A stretch of 32,322 nt of DNA from positions 1-32,322 of the forward strand of contig CATJSX010000058.1 of assembly GCA_949743265.1 (NCBI GenBank). Direction: 5' to 3'. The position numbers and the translations under genes are program-made. Below are positions 16,171 through 25,535 of this stretch, one piece after another (positions within the stretch are counted from its first letter, which is position 1; each line of letters starts with the position of its first letter). Source of the stretch: an uncultured Peptococcaceae bacterium (GTDB lineage Bacteria; Bacillota; Peptococcia; Peptococcales; Peptococcaceae). The notes under the pieces are model-generated. The model was not told the origin of the DNA. It searched no databases and worked only from the letters and a program-made list of their open reading frames with translations.

Positions 16171-17514
16171 CTATATCAATTCATTAACCAACTTTTTAAA
16201 CAATTTTCCGCGTTCTTCATAGCTGTTAAACATATCCCAACTGGCGCATGCTGGTGAGAGCAGTACAATATCACCAGCCTTTGCTGCTTGCTGCGCTAAA
16301 AGAACCGCTTCTTCATAAGTAGCTGCTATTTCTATTGGCGTAAAACCAATTTTTAGCAGCGCTTCTTTGATTTCTTCTTTAGACTGCCCTAAAAGGATAA
16401 CTTTTTTAGCTTTTTGTTTAATTACATGAGCTAGTTGTGTAAAATCACTGCCCTTATTTTTGCCGCCAGCCAACAAAATAATCGGTTGCTCATAGGCTTC
16501 CAGCGCTTTTATTGTGGAGTCAGGATTTGTTCCTTTAGAATCGTTGATATAAGTTACGCCATTTAGTTGACGGACTTTTTCCAAGCGATGCTCTACACCT
16601 TGAAAATTGCGTAAAACATAGCGAATATGCTCTGTTGTTAAACCCATAACGATGCCGACAGCAATAGCTGCCATAGCATTTTGCAAATTATGAGCGCCTT
16701 TAATAGCAATTTCATCGCGTTTAATTACGACTGTTTTTTGACCATTCATCGCGCAGATGACTTGATCGTTTTCCAAATATATGCCTTCTAATAATGTATT
16801 CTGTTGCGAAAAAAATATAACTTTGCTTAGCGCTTTTTGTGCCAAATTAGCAAAATAAGGCTCATCTTGGTTGAGAATCAAAAAATCGTTTTCATTTTGG
16901 TTCTCAAAAATTCTGGCTTTTACTGATAAGTATTCCACCATGTCGTGGTGCCTGTCCAGATGGTCTGGCGTAAGGTTGAGCATGACAGCCACTTTGGGTC
17001 GAAAGTCAGCAATACTTTCCAGTTGAAAACTACTCATTTCTGCAACTATTAAATCGTTAGTCGATAATTGATCGACAATGTCGGTTAAGGGCGTACCGAT
17101 GTTGCCGCCCAGAACGACTTGGTAGTCGTTATTTTTGAACAGTTCGCCAATCAAAGTGGTCGTTGTCGTTTTGCCATTAGTTCCTGTAACAGCGATAAAA
17201 GGACTTTGCGCAAAGTGGTATGCTAATTCTGTTTCATTGATAACGGCAATGCCCAAAGACTTAGCAACCTTCACTGGTTCGATCGTCAATGGAATGCCGG
17301 GACTGATCACAATAAAATCTGGCTGTAATAACGACACATTGGGCTGTTTTTGCCAGATACAGTCAACTTCTAATGCTTCCAATTCAGCTAACAGCGTTTG
17401 ATCTAACGGCATTTTTAAATCGGTTAATATCACTTCCAGCTTTCTTTTGCGCAGAAACCGTACTGCTGCCAGACCGCTTCGCGCTGCTCCTATGACTAAT
17501 ACTCGTTTTGACAT
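16171..17514 (-). CDS. murD: UDP-MurNAc-L-Ala--D-glutamate ligase
   Basis: A 447-residue Mur ligase that adds D-Glu. VLVIGAARSGLAAVRFL is the N-terminal nucleotide-type motif, GTNGKTTTTTL the ATP P-loop and NLTPDHLDRH the central-domain signature. HRLEKV followed by NDSKGTNPDST is the C-terminal domain entry, with LLSPACASWDMF near the end. The ATG has AAGGAGG just upstream. It lies 10 bp after mraY and 19 bp before ftsW, all in one direction. Confidence 0.96.
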   Translation of the reverse strand: MSKRVLVIGAARSGLAAVRFLRKRKLEVILTDLKMPLDQTLLAELEALEVDCIWQKQPNVSLLQPDFIVISPGIPLTIEPVKVAKSLGIAVINETELAYHFAQSPFIAVTGTNGKTTTTTLIGELFKNNDYQVVLGGNIGTPLTDIVDQLSTNDLIVAEMSSFQLESIADFRPKVAVMLNLTPDHLDRHHDMVEYLSVKARIFENQNENDFLILNQDEPYFANLAQKALSKVIFFSQQNTLLEGIYLENDQVICAMNGQKTVVIKRDEIAIKGAHNLQNAMAAIAVGIVMGLTTEHIRYVLRNFQGVEHRLEKVRQLNGVTYINDSKGTNPDSTIKALEAYEQPIILLAGGKNKGSDFTQLAHVIKQKAKKVILLGQSKEEIKEALLKIGFTPIEIAATYEEAVLLAQQAAKAGDIVLLSPACASWDMFNSYEERGKLFKKLVNELI

Positions 17515-17524
17515 GAGTTCCTCC

Positions 17525-18499
17525 TTATTTTAAAAGACCAAACGTATGCACATACAAAAAAAGAGTCAACATAACTGCCGCTGCCGTTATCGCCCAAAAA
17601 ACATAGACTACTTTTTGTTCTGCCCAGCCGCAAAGCTCAAAATGATGATGCAATGGTGCCATTTTGAAAACACGAACTTTTTTCCATTTATAAACCGCCA
17701 CTTGAATCACATCAGAAATGACTTCCGCTACAAAAATAATTCCAATAATGGGTAAGAATAATTCTGTTTTTGTCAAGATTGCTAAAGAAGCCACTGCACC
17801 GCCTAACGCTAAAGAACCCGTATCGCCCATAAATACTTTAGCCGGATAGCTATTAAAGAATAGGAATCCTAAACAACTGCCTGCTAAAGCAGCGCTGAAG
17901 ATGGTCACAGTAAAACTGTTGCTGTAATAACCTATCAAGCCATAGCCAATAGCGACAATCATCGTTACACCAGCTGCCAAACCGTCAAGTCCATCTGTCA
18001 AATTAACAGCATTAGTCGTCCCTACTAATAAAAAGATCACAAAAGGAATATATAACCAGCCTAATTCAACAGCAATTCCTAAATAAGGAATAACGATTGC
18101 TGTACTTAAGCCTATTTTGCCAACGGCTAAATACGCAATTAAAACCGAAACTGCCAGTTGACCAATAATTTTTTGTATTGGTGTCAATCCTAAAGAACGT
18201 TTTTTGACAATTTTTATATAATCGTCTGCAAAACCGATTAAACCAAATCCAAGTGTCGCCAAAAGCAAAAAATAAACCATTAAACTTCCTCTAGCGATAA
18301 AAATAACCCCCAGAGTAATGGTGAAAAAAAACATAACGCCTCCCATTGTTGGCGTTCCCTGCTTTTGTAAATGACGCTTTGGTCCATCATTACGAACGCT
18401 CTGACCAAATTTTAAGCGACGTAACGCTGGAATCATCATTGGTCCGATAACTAAACTAGAACCTAAACTGATCAATAATGCTATGACGATTTGCTTCAT
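17525..18499 (-). CDS. mraY: Phospho-MurNAc-pentapeptide transferase
   Basis: A 324-residue membrane enzyme of about ten helices that makes lipid I from UDP-MurNAc-pentapeptide and undecaprenyl phosphate. Signature regions are KRHLQKQGTPTMGG near the N-terminus, FADDYIK, TNAVNLTDGLDGLA, VFMGDTGSLALGG and the terminal MAPLHHHFEL histidine motif. The start ATG at 18499 lies 4 bp after the murF stop, so the two are tightly coupled. Confidence 0.97.
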   Translation of the reverse strand: MKQIVIALLISLGSSLVIGPMMIPALRRLKFGQSVRNDGPKRHLQKQGTPTMGGVMFFFTITLGVIFIARGSLMVYFLLLATLGFGLIGFADDYIKIVKKRSLGLTPIQKIIGQLAVSVLIAYLAVGKIGLSTAIVIPYLGIAVELGWLYIPFVIFLLVGTTNAVNLTDGLDGLAAGVTMIVAIGYGLIGYYSNSFTVTIFSAALAGSCLGFLFFNSYPAKVFMGDTGSLALGGAVASLAILTKTELFLPIIGIIFVAEVISDVIQVAVYKWKKVRVFKMAPLHHHFELCGWAEQKVVYVFWAITAAAVMLTLFLYVHTFGLLK

Positions 18500-18503
18500 A
18501 TTT

Positions 18504-19871
18504 TCACCCCGTAATTTTTACAGCAATTTCTTCCATTTTCATGCCTCGACTGCCTTTAAGCAAGACAACATCATTGGGCAGTAATATTTTTTGGAGCAAT
18601 AACGCCGCCTGCGCATTGTCTGTAGCAAAATAAACTTTTGTATTTATTGTTGAATCAATGACGCTTTCGCCTATTAAACGCCCCAATTTTCCTACGGCTA
18701 TTACAATATCTATTGCCAATTCGCTTGCTTTTTGACCAACAGTAAAATGTCCTTCTTGTTCATATTGTCCCAATTCATACATATCCCCTAAAACGGCAAT
18801 TTTTCGTTGATAAGGCAGTTCTGCTAATACAGTTAAAGATGCTATCATAGACTGAGGATTAGCATTATAGGCGTCATTGATAAGTAATGCCCCATTAGTT
18901 GCTTGCATACGTTCCATACGCATAGCAGACCGGTTATTTTGTTTTAGCCCTTGTGCAATAACCGTCCATGAAATCCCTAACTGACGGGCAATCGCAATAA
19001 CGGGCAATGCATTCTCTACATTATGTTGACCATTTAACGACAGCTGAAGACACTGCTGTTCTTCTGATGTATGATACTCGAAACTTATTCCTTTTTCGTT
19101 TTCTTCAAGATGATCAGCCCATATATCGCAGTTTTGATTTAAGCCAAACCAATAAATATGCCCTTGACATTCCGAATGATATTGTTTTAGTAGCGAACGA
19201 TCTTGTTCGTTTAAATAAACTGCTCCTTCAGGCGCAATATGAGCTAAAAGTTCGGCTTTAGCGCGAGCAATATTTTCTTTAGAGCCTAAAAATTCACTAT
19301 GAACTGTGCCGATATTGGTGATGATACCATAATTAGGCTTAGCGATGCGACCTAAAAAATCAATTTGTCCTAGTCCTCGCATTCCCATTTCTAACACAAC
19401 ATACTTAGTTTGGTGATCGCTCTTCAATACTGTTAACGGCAAACCCAGTTCATTATTATGATTACCTACGGGCGCTACTGTGGGTGCAGCTAAAGACAAA
19501 ATATTAAACAGCATATCTTTGCTGGTCGTTTTACCGCTGCTGCCAGTAATCGCAATGACCGTTGCCGTTAATTGCTGACGAATGAATGCGGCTAATTTTT
19601 GTATAAACACTATACCGTCATCTGTCAAAAGAATGTTTTCTTTTTGTAAAAGATAATTTTTATCACTGATTGCCACTGCTGAGGCACCGTTCATTAGCGC
19701 TTGTTTGAGATAACGATGTCCATCAGTATATTCTCCTTTGATAGCAACAAATAGATCTTTTTCGTTTACTTGGCGGCTATCAATACAAATGCCGCTGATT
19801 TCTTGTTGTTCATCGCCGTAAACCTCATATCCCAGTGCTTTATTTATATCGGCTAAAGTTAATTTCAGCAT
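18504..19871 (-). CDS. murF: UDP-MurNAc-tripeptide--D-Ala-D-Ala ligase
   Basis: A 455-residue Mur ligase that adds the D-Ala-D-Ala dipeptide. ISGICIDSRQVNEKDLFVAIKGE is the usual MurE/MurF N-terminal domain (long form split here: IDSRQV, DLFVAIKGE). Then GSSGKTTSKDM is the P-loop, GNHNNELGLP and LEMGMRGLGQI are MurF-specific, and NDAYNANPQSM leads the C-terminal domain. The ATG follows GAGGTGA. It lies 9 bp after murE. Confidence 0.96.
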   Translation of the reverse strand: MLKLTLADINKALGYEVYGDEQQEISGICIDSRQVNEKDLFVAIKGEYTDGHRYLKQALMNGASAVAISDKNYLLQKENILLTDDGIVFIQKLAAFIRQQLTATVIAITGSSGKTTSKDMLFNILSLAAPTVAPVGNHNNELGLPLTVLKSDHQTKYVVLEMGMRGLGQIDFLGRIAKPNYGIITNIGTVHSEFLGSKENIARAKAELLAHIAPEGAVYLNEQDRSLLKQYHSECQGHIYWFGLNQNCDIWADHLEENEKGISFEYHTSEEQQCLQLSLNGQHNVENALPVIAIARQLGISWTVIAQGLKQNNRSAMRMERMQATNGALLINDAYNANPQSMIASLTVLAELPYQRKIAVLGDMYELGQYEQEGHFTVGQKASELAIDIVIAVGKLGRLIGESVIDSTINTKVYFATDNAQAALLLQKILLPNDVVLLKGSRGMKMEEIAVKITG

Positions 19872-19880
19872 GGTATCACC

Positions 19881-21359
19881 TCAGTTTTGGCTTCTTTGTT
19901 GAATTGCTTCTTTGGCTATTTCATAATCGTCAAAGTGATGTTTGACGCCATTGATTTCCTGATAATCTTCGTGACCTTTACCGGCCAATACAATTACATC
20001 GCCTTTTTGAGCCATTGCGATGGCCGCATGAATGGCTGCTGCTCTATCCTCAATAATTTGGTATTGTTCCGGCGTCATTTCTTTAACTACGCCGGGCAAA
20101 ATATCGTTAATAATTGCCATTGCTTCTTCGCTGCGTGGATTATCAGAAGTAACAAAACAATAATGACTCATTTGAGCCGCAATTGCGCCCATTTTGGGGC
20201 GTTTACTATGATCACGGTCGCCTCCACAACCAAAAACCGTAATGATTCGTCCTTGAGAAAATTCTTTTACTGCTGTCAGTACATTAGCTAGCCCGTCGGG
20301 GGTATGAGCATAATCAACCAACACAGAATAATTTTCGCTTCCTTCCACTCTCTGCAAACGACCAGCAACGCCATGGGCTTTTTGTAAAGCGTCTAATATC
20401 TTTTCGGTGGCAAATCCTAAACTATCGCCTACCGCTAGCGCTGCTAAAGCATTATAAACGTTAAATTTACCACTTAAGGGCAAATGGACAGGGGAATCAT
20501 CAAGTATAAAATCAGCGCCGTTAGCGGTAATTTTTACCGATTTGGCTTGCCAGCTAGCGTTTTTATCAATACCATACGTTACGATTGGCACTGCTGTCGC
20601 TACCATAAACTGAGCTGCGTGAGCATCATCAATATTGATAATGGCTGTTTTAGCAATTTCTTTTTTGATGCTTTTATCCAGCATGGCAAAAAGTTCAGTC
20701 TTTACTCGACAATAATCCTCCATAGTATGATGAAAATCCAGATGGTCTTGCGTAAGATTAGTAAAAACAGCAATGTCAAAATTACAGCAAGCTACCCGTT
20801 TTAAAGCTAATGCATGGGAACTGACTTCCATAACGGCATATTTTACGCCTTCCGCTACCATTTGCGCTAATAATGCTTGGAGTTCCAACGATTCTGGTGT
20901 TGTTCGGCTGCCTTCGATGATTTTTTCTCCAATACGATTATGAATTGTGCCAATAAGACCGACTTTTTCGCCTTGCGCTTCGATAATTTGAGCGATTAAA
21001 TTAGTTGTTGTCGTTTTGCCATTCGTACCGGTTACTCCAATCAAAGTCAACTGCTCGCTGGGCTGTCCATAGAAAGCGTTGCTAATTTGTGCTAAGGCTA
21101 AACGACTGTCTTCTACTAAAATCCATGGATAATCTATTGAGGTATAATTTTCATCGCTAACCATGACCGCAATAGCTCCTTTTTCCAGTGCTTGCTCAAT
21201 ATACTGATGCCCATCCGCATCAATTCCTTTGATAGCGACAAATAAATTGCCCAATTTGACTTTGCGAGAATCGTATTGAATGCCAGTGATTTGAATTCCC
21301 TGCCAAATAGCATGATCTTTATAATCTATTTTTTCCATTAGCTCGGTCAAATTTTTCAT
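19881..21359 (-). CDS. murE: UDP-MurNAc-tripeptide synthetase (mDAP type)
   Basis: A 492-residue Mur ligase adding the third stem residue. TGIQYDSRKV and LFVAIKGIDADGH form the N-terminal domain, GTNGKTTTTNL the P-loop, MEVSSHALAL and TNLTQDHLDFH the central domain, and DYAHTPDGLANVL with GCGGDRDHSKRP the C-terminal domain. SDNPRSE carries the DNPR motif that marks meso-diaminopimelate rather than lysine specificity, in line with a diderm Firmicute. The ATG follows AGAGGG. It is separated from the upstream pbp by about 200 bp holding a terminator, so it may have its own promoter. Confidence 0.96.
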   Translation of the reverse strand: MKNLTELMEKIDYKDHAIWQGIQITGIQYDSRKVKLGNLFVAIKGIDADGHQYIEQALEKGAIAVMVSDENYTSIDYPWILVEDSRLALAQISNAFYGQPSEQLTLIGVTGTNGKTTTTNLIAQIIEAQGEKVGLIGTIHNRIGEKIIEGSRTTPESLELQALLAQMVAEGVKYAVMEVSSHALALKRVACCNFDIAVFTNLTQDHLDFHHTMEDYCRVKTELFAMLDKSIKKEIAKTAIINIDDAHAAQFMVATAVPIVTYGIDKNASWQAKSVKITANGADFILDDSPVHLPLSGKFNVYNALAALAVGDSLGFATEKILDALQKAHGVAGRLQRVEGSENYSVLVDYAHTPDGLANVLTAVKEFSQGRIITVFGCGGDRDHSKRPKMGAIAAQMSHYCFVTSDNPRSEEAMAIINDILPGVVKEMTPEQYQIIEDRAAAIHAAIAMAQKGDVIVLAGKGHEDYQEINGVKHHFDDYEIAKEAIQQRSQN

Positions 21360-21499
21360 TGTTATCCCTCTTTTAGTGTTTTATTTTATAGTATAGCCTA
21401 AATCGTTGATAAATAGAATAACCAACCCTGTCACGAAAAAACTTTTTTGTTGTTTTCTGGTATAAATTTTTTATCTGAACGATGAAATTCCTACATTTT

Positions 21500-21545
21500 A
21501 AAAAGCCAGACCTTGGCGCAAAATACGCTGAAAATCTGGCTTTTT
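21500..21545 (-). terminator. Terminator between pbp and murE
   Basis: AAAAAGCCAGA (fwd 21500-21510) pairs with TCTGGCTTTTT (fwd 21535-21545), giving T runs on both strands. It follows the pbp stop on the minus strand and lies inside the dcw cluster, so it divides the cluster into two transcription units or attenuates read-through. A possible -10 (TATACT) lies just upstream of murE. Confidence 0.75.
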
Positions 21546-21562
21546 GATGTCCATCTGTGGTT

Positions 21563-23719
21563 TTAAGGTGTGGCTTGGGAAGAATTTGCCACATCGTCGT
21601 TATTTATGGGTTCTTCTTCCTCTGTCTGATTCAGTTCACATCGTACTCGCACGCTGGAGCCAATTTCTACTAGTGCGCCTGCTTCAGGAGTCTGTTCATA
21701 AACAATACCGCTGCCTTCAATAACAGCCCTTAGCCCAAGCCCGGACAAAATGTTATCCACTTCTCGAATGGTTTTACCTGTCAAATCAGGCAAAACAACT
21801 GTTGTTTCGCTGCTGTTTTGGCAATAAAGCAAGACATCGCTCCCCTTATTAACCATTGTTCCTGCTGGCGGTAAATAAGCGTATATCGTATCGCCTTGCG
21901 TTTGCACGATAGGATTTAAACCTGCCGCCAAAAAAATATTGATAGCATCAGTCGCATTGATTTGCTCTAATTGTGGAATAGTCACTTGAGCTTCTTCTTT
22001 AGGGAGATCTTCTTCAGTTAAAACAGTTTTGGGTACATTTAGGTACCATAAAACATCAGAAACGATATTGCTAAAAATCGGTCCGGCTAAAGCACCGCCG
22101 CCTAAATGGTCTTTGGGTTCGTCAATGATAACGATACAGGCAATTTGCGGATCATCTGCTGGTGCGAAACCGGCAAAAGAAACAACGTATTTATTATCAT
22201 AGCTGCCGCTCTCTGTGTTTAATTTTTGCGCTGTTCCTGTTTTGCCGGCAATCTTATATCCTTCAATTTGTCCTTTTTTGCCAGTGCCGCTAGAAACAAC
22301 GCTTTCCAAAATGATCCACATTTCTTTAGCTGTTTTTTCGGAAATTACTTGTCGTACAACTTTAGGTTCAAAAGATTCGACAATTTTCCCTTCATTATCA
22401 GTGATTTTGCTAACAAGATAGGGCTCCATTAAATAGCCGCCGTTAGCTACAGACGCAATCGCCGTAATCATCTGAATCGGTGTAAACGCGTTAACCTGAC
22501 CAATTGCCATTGCTGCAAAATCGCGAGGAACTGCTCTTTCTTTGCTTAAGGTTATTCCTGTGGCTTCGCCCGGCACATCAATACCAGTTTTTTCCCGCAA
22601 ACCGAAGCCTTCTAAATATTGATAAAAAGTATCTCCGCCAATTTTTTCAATCAATTCGGTCATGACAGGGTTGCAGGAATTAGCAACTGCTTGTGCAAAC
22701 GTCTGTAAGCCGTGTGCTCGCGGATGAATATGACATTTGATAGGCGTTGGGTCATTACCGATTTTTCTAGCGCCAGCACAGTAATAAGTGTCCTCTGGCG
22801 TTGTGGCGCCTACTTCCAAAAAAATAGAACCAGACAAAATTTTAAAAGTCGAACCCGGCTCATAGTTGCCACTGACCGCAAAATTAGTCCATACACTCTG
22901 TTCAACCGCATTGTAATTGTTAGGGTCAAAATTGGGCAAATTAGCCATTGCCAATATTTCAGCGGTTTTGACATCCATAACAACACAAGTTACGCCTTTA
23001 GGTTCTTGTTCTTGATAAACTTTAGTTATCTCACGCTCGGCAATATATTGAATCGTTTCATCTATTGTCAAATGTAAGTCGTATCCCGGCGTTGCTGGAA
23101 TAAATTCTTGCATAGCTTGCGGAATAGCATTGCTCTTGTTGTCGTATTCAATCAATAATTTGCCCGGCGTGCCGCGAAGTTCATCTTCGTATTTCATCTC
23201 TAAGCCGTTAAGCCCCTGATTATCAATGCCGGCAAAACCAATGACATGACAAGCTAGCGTTCCCTTGGGATAGACTCTTTTGGGTTCCTCCACAAAACCG
23301 ACACCTACCAACTTTTTTTCGCGAAGTTTTTGCACTTCGTCTTCATCAGCATGACGTTTTACCCAAACAAATTGGGCGTTTTTTTCTGCCATCTGTTCTA
23401 TTTTTTCCAGATCCATAGATAATATTTCTGCTAAAGTGGCAATGATTTCATCTTTATTGTCAGCTTTTTGGATATTGCGTGGATTGATATAAACAGAATC
23501 TTTTTCAACGCTAATTGCCAAAGCGTTGCCGTTGCGGTCATAAATAACGCCGCGATTCGCCTTGACAGTTAATTCTCTCAAGCGATTATTGAACGCTTTC
23601 TTTTCCATATCATCGCCGTTAATGAGTTGAACATAAATCAGTTTGCCAATGACAGTACCTAACATGATATAAATTAAAAGCAAGATGATGGCAATACGTT
23701 TTGTTTTTATTTTGCTCAC
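21563..23719 (-). CDS. Class B penicillin-binding protein with two PASTA domains
   Basis: A 718-residue bitopic transpeptidase of the FtsI/SpoVD/PBP2B group that cross-links septal peptidoglycan with FtsW. One N-terminal membrane helix (about 8-30) precedes RGVIYDRNG of the dimerisation domain. The transpeptidase has STFK (290-293, active Ser), SCN (348-350) and KTG (493-495). Two PASTA domains follow (about 578-635 and 641-696), then an acidic, Asn/Ser-rich tail. The GTG start at 23719 has AGGGG upstream at slightly long spacing. PASTA-tailed forms include both PBP2x-like division enzymes and SpoVD; which role applies cannot be settled from this window. It lies 14 bp after ftsL. Confidence 0.93.
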   Translation of the reverse strand: MSKIKTKRIAIILLLIYIMLGTVIGKLIYVQLINGDDMEKKAFNNRLRELTVKANRGVIYDRNGNALAISVEKDSVYINPRNIQKADNKDEIIATLAEILSMDLEKIEQMAEKNAQFVWVKRHADEDEVQKLREKKLVGVGFVEEPKRVYPKGTLACHVIGFAGIDNQGLNGLEMKYEDELRGTPGKLLIEYDNKSNAIPQAMQEFIPATPGYDLHLTIDETIQYIAEREITKVYQEQEPKGVTCVVMDVKTAEILAMANLPNFDPNNYNAVEQSVWTNFAVSGNYEPGSTFKILSGSIFLEVGATTPEDTYYCAGARKIGNDPTPIKCHIHPRAHGLQTFAQAVANSCNPVMTELIEKIGGDTFYQYLEGFGLREKTGIDVPGEATGITLSKERAVPRDFAAMAIGQVNAFTPIQMITAIASVANGGYLMEPYLVSKITDNEGKIVESFEPKVVRQVISEKTAKEMWIILESVVSSGTGKKGQIEGYKIAGKTGTAQKLNTESGSYDNKYVVSFAGFAPADDPQIACIVIIDEPKDHLGGGALAGPIFSNIVSDVLWYLNVPKTVLTEEDLPKEEAQVTIPQLEQINATDAINIFLAAGLNPIVQTQGDTIYAYLPPAGTMVNKGSDVLLYCQNSSETTVVLPDLTGKTIREVDNILSGLGLRAVIEGSGIVYEQTPEAGALVEIGSSVRVRCELNQTEEEEPINNDDVANSSQATP

Positions 23720-23733
23720 TTATTTATCAGCCC

Positions 23734-24267
23734 CTAAAAACCAATGCTCCTCAAAAAGCCTTTAAGAGCCGCCAAAATTCCTTCGTCTTCTGCTAATGGT
23801 TCGCTGACAGATAAACTCTCAGTAGCGCTTTCACTGGCGCGGTTTGGGATATAAGCGACATTACCTTCTGGTTTGACCATGCCTAGATTATTGATAGCAT
23901 AATCTTCGATAACCTGCAAATTGCCTAACGCAGCGTACTCTTGTTTTAACCGTTCATTTTCCGTTAAAATGGCAGTTAAATCTTCTTGCGAACGATTAAG
24001 CGTATAGCCTAAGCTGTTGATATAAGCGTATTGTGCTACCAAAGCAACTCCCATAATGAAAACGGCTAACATTTTAATGATGTTAGGCATAGTCAATGCT
24101 AAAAAAGTTTTCTTGGGTACTGTTCTATTGTTGGAAACTGGTCGTTTAGGTTGTGCCGGTTTTGGTCTTGGCGCTTCTCGCTGTTCTTCATAATAATCAG
24201 GCGCCAGCGCATTAGCAGTAGACATATAGTATTGACGGCTGTTATTTGGTATATTTGCTTTCTTCAA
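23734..24267 (-). CDS. ftsL: FtsL-like septal protein
   Basis: A 177-residue bitopic protein. A basic, Pro-rich cytoplasmic stretch (about 1-60, with EEQREAPRPKPAQPKRP) is followed by one membrane helix (about 62-84) and a short coiled-coil segment with heptad leucines (LTAILTENERLKQEYAAL, about 101-118). The AINNLGMVKPEGNVAYIP motif typical of FtsL/DivIC proteins comes next, then a low-complexity Ser/Glu tail. It would bridge the FtsW/PBP complex in the divisome. The TTG start at 24267 is preferred because GGAGGG precedes it and an internal ATG lacks a site. Position between rsmH and pbp is the standard ftsL place. Confidence 0.85.
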   Translation of the reverse strand: MKKANIPNNSRQYYMSTANALAPDYYEEQREAPRPKPAQPKRPVSNNRTVPKKTFLALTMPNIIKMLAVFIMGVALVAQYAYINSLGYTLNRSQEDLTAILTENERLKQEYAALGNLQVIEDYAINNLGMVKPEGNVAYIPNRASESATESLSVSEPLAEDEGILAALKGFLRSIGF

Positions 24268-24398
24268 GTTTATTCATCCCTCCCCAAAAATAGAATACAC
24301 GAATAATTAGAAAAACGCCTATTTTCTTTCTAAAAATCTTTACAGCCAAACAGTGTTTTCATATTCGTATAAATGGATAACCCCCATAATTTTTTGTC

Positions 24399-25337
24399 CT
24401 ATATGATTTTTTCCACCGCTCTAAATTTGGCGCTTTTAGAGCGTGAATTTTCCGCCGCTTCTGTTGGGGATGCAATAAGCGGTTTTTTAGTTAAAATCTT
24501 AACTTCTGAAATTTTATCGCATTGACAAAAAGGCATTTCTAGCGGACAAATGCAATCACTTGCCCAATATTTGAAGCGTTCTTTGACAATGCGATCTTCT
24601 AATGAATGAAAAGATATAATGCCTAAACGTCCGCCTTTTTTTAAGCGTTTGACTGCTTCATCAAGTGTTATCTTCAAAACGTCAAGCTCATGATTAACTT
24701 CTATGCGAATCGCTTGGAAAGTACGTTTAGCAGGATGAGAACCTTCTATCCGTGCGCCTTTAGGCACTGCTTTTTTGATAACTTCTACTAATTCTCCTGT
24801 AGTACGTATAGGAGATTGTTGACGAATTTGTACAATAAACTGTGCGATTCGTTTTGCCCAGTTTTCTTCGCCATATTCTTTGATGATGCGATGAAGTTCT
24901 GCTTCTGTATAACGATTAACCACGTCGTAAGCGCTAAAGGGCTCTGCTGGATTCATGCGCATATCAAGCGGCGCGTCTTGCATATAACTAAAGCCACGTT
25001 CTTTCTCATCAAGTTGATAAGAAGAAACGCCTAAATCAAACAAAATTTTATCAACCCCCAACGGCGCATAGTGATCCAAAATATCACCAAGATAACGGTA
25101 ATTACTATGAACGTAAATCACTTGTTCGTTGTATTGCGCTAAGTTGTTTTGGGCAGCTTTTAAAGCGTCGGGATCTTGGTCAATGCCGATAAGCGTTCCA
25201 CGTCCCTGCATATGCATCAGAAATCCTTTGCTGTGTCCGCCGCCGCCTAAAGTGCAATCGACAACGATATTATCGGGTTTAGCGTCCATCAAAGTCATAA
25301 TTTCCTCATAAAGTACCGGTATATGCTTAAATTCCAT
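24399..25337 (-). CDS. rsmH: 16S rRNA (cytosine1402-N4)-methyltransferase
   Basis: A 312-residue SAM-dependent methyltransferase (MraW) acting on C1402 in the ribosomal P site. HIPVLYEEIM opens the protein. DCTLGGGGHS is the SAM motif, FDLGVSSYQLD, PLDMRMN and HPAKRTFQAIRIEVN are family-specific, and IISFHSLEDRIVK closes the core. A CxC-type cluster (SDCICPL, FCQCD) lies near the C-terminus. The ATG follows GGAGGA. It is the first recognisable dcw gene here; no mraZ precedes it. Confidence 0.96.
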   Translation of the reverse strand: MEFKHIPVLYEEIMTLMDAKPDNIVVDCTLGGGGHSKGFLMHMQGRGTLIGIDQDPDALKAAQNNLAQYNEQVIYVHSNYRYLGDILDHYAPLGVDKILFDLGVSSYQLDEKERGFSYMQDAPLDMRMNPAEPFSAYDVVNRYTEAELHRIIKEYGEENWAKRIAQFIVQIRQQSPIRTTGELVEVIKKAVPKGARIEGSHPAKRTFQAIRIEVNHELDVLKITLDEAVKRLKKGGRLGIISFHSLEDRIVKERFKYWASDCICPLEMPFCQCDKISEVKILTKKPLIASPTEAAENSRSKSAKFRAVEKII

Positions 25338-25429
25338 ATGCTCCTCCGCTTGTTAAATGTTCAGGGAGCGTTTTTGTATCAACAATAGGCTGATAGTTTC
25401 CAAGAATATGATAATCATCACATCTCGTT

Positions 25430-25475
25430 TTGGGCTCCACTTTACATGCTTTATACCATTTATTCAATAAAAACC
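25430..25475 (-). promoter_or_regulatory. Possible promoter for the dcw cluster
   Basis: In the 200-bp gap before rsmH the minus strand shows an extended -10-like TGGTATAAA, and an alternative pair TTGAAT-17-TAAAGT that overlaps it. Neither matches consensus at both boxes. The position suits a start for rsmH and ftsL. Confidence 0.3.
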
Positions 25476-25535
25476 AGTTTTTTTCCTCTATTTTTTTTGA
25501 AATTGGCAAGGATTTTTTTGCTGGTTCTATTTTGG

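Noticed and set aside
19887-20291. 134-codon + strand frame inside murE
   Set aside because: Antisense shadow of murE with no ribosome binding site; rich in Cys and His as typical for such frames.
22712-23077. 121-codon + strand frame inside the PBP gene
   Set aside because: Antisense to the transpeptidase domain, with no initiation signal.
25327-25509. 60-residue minus-strand frame just before rsmH
   Set aside because: It starts at a TTG without a ribosome binding site, overlaps the rsmH start out of frame and resembles no mraZ; more likely a leader/promoter region.
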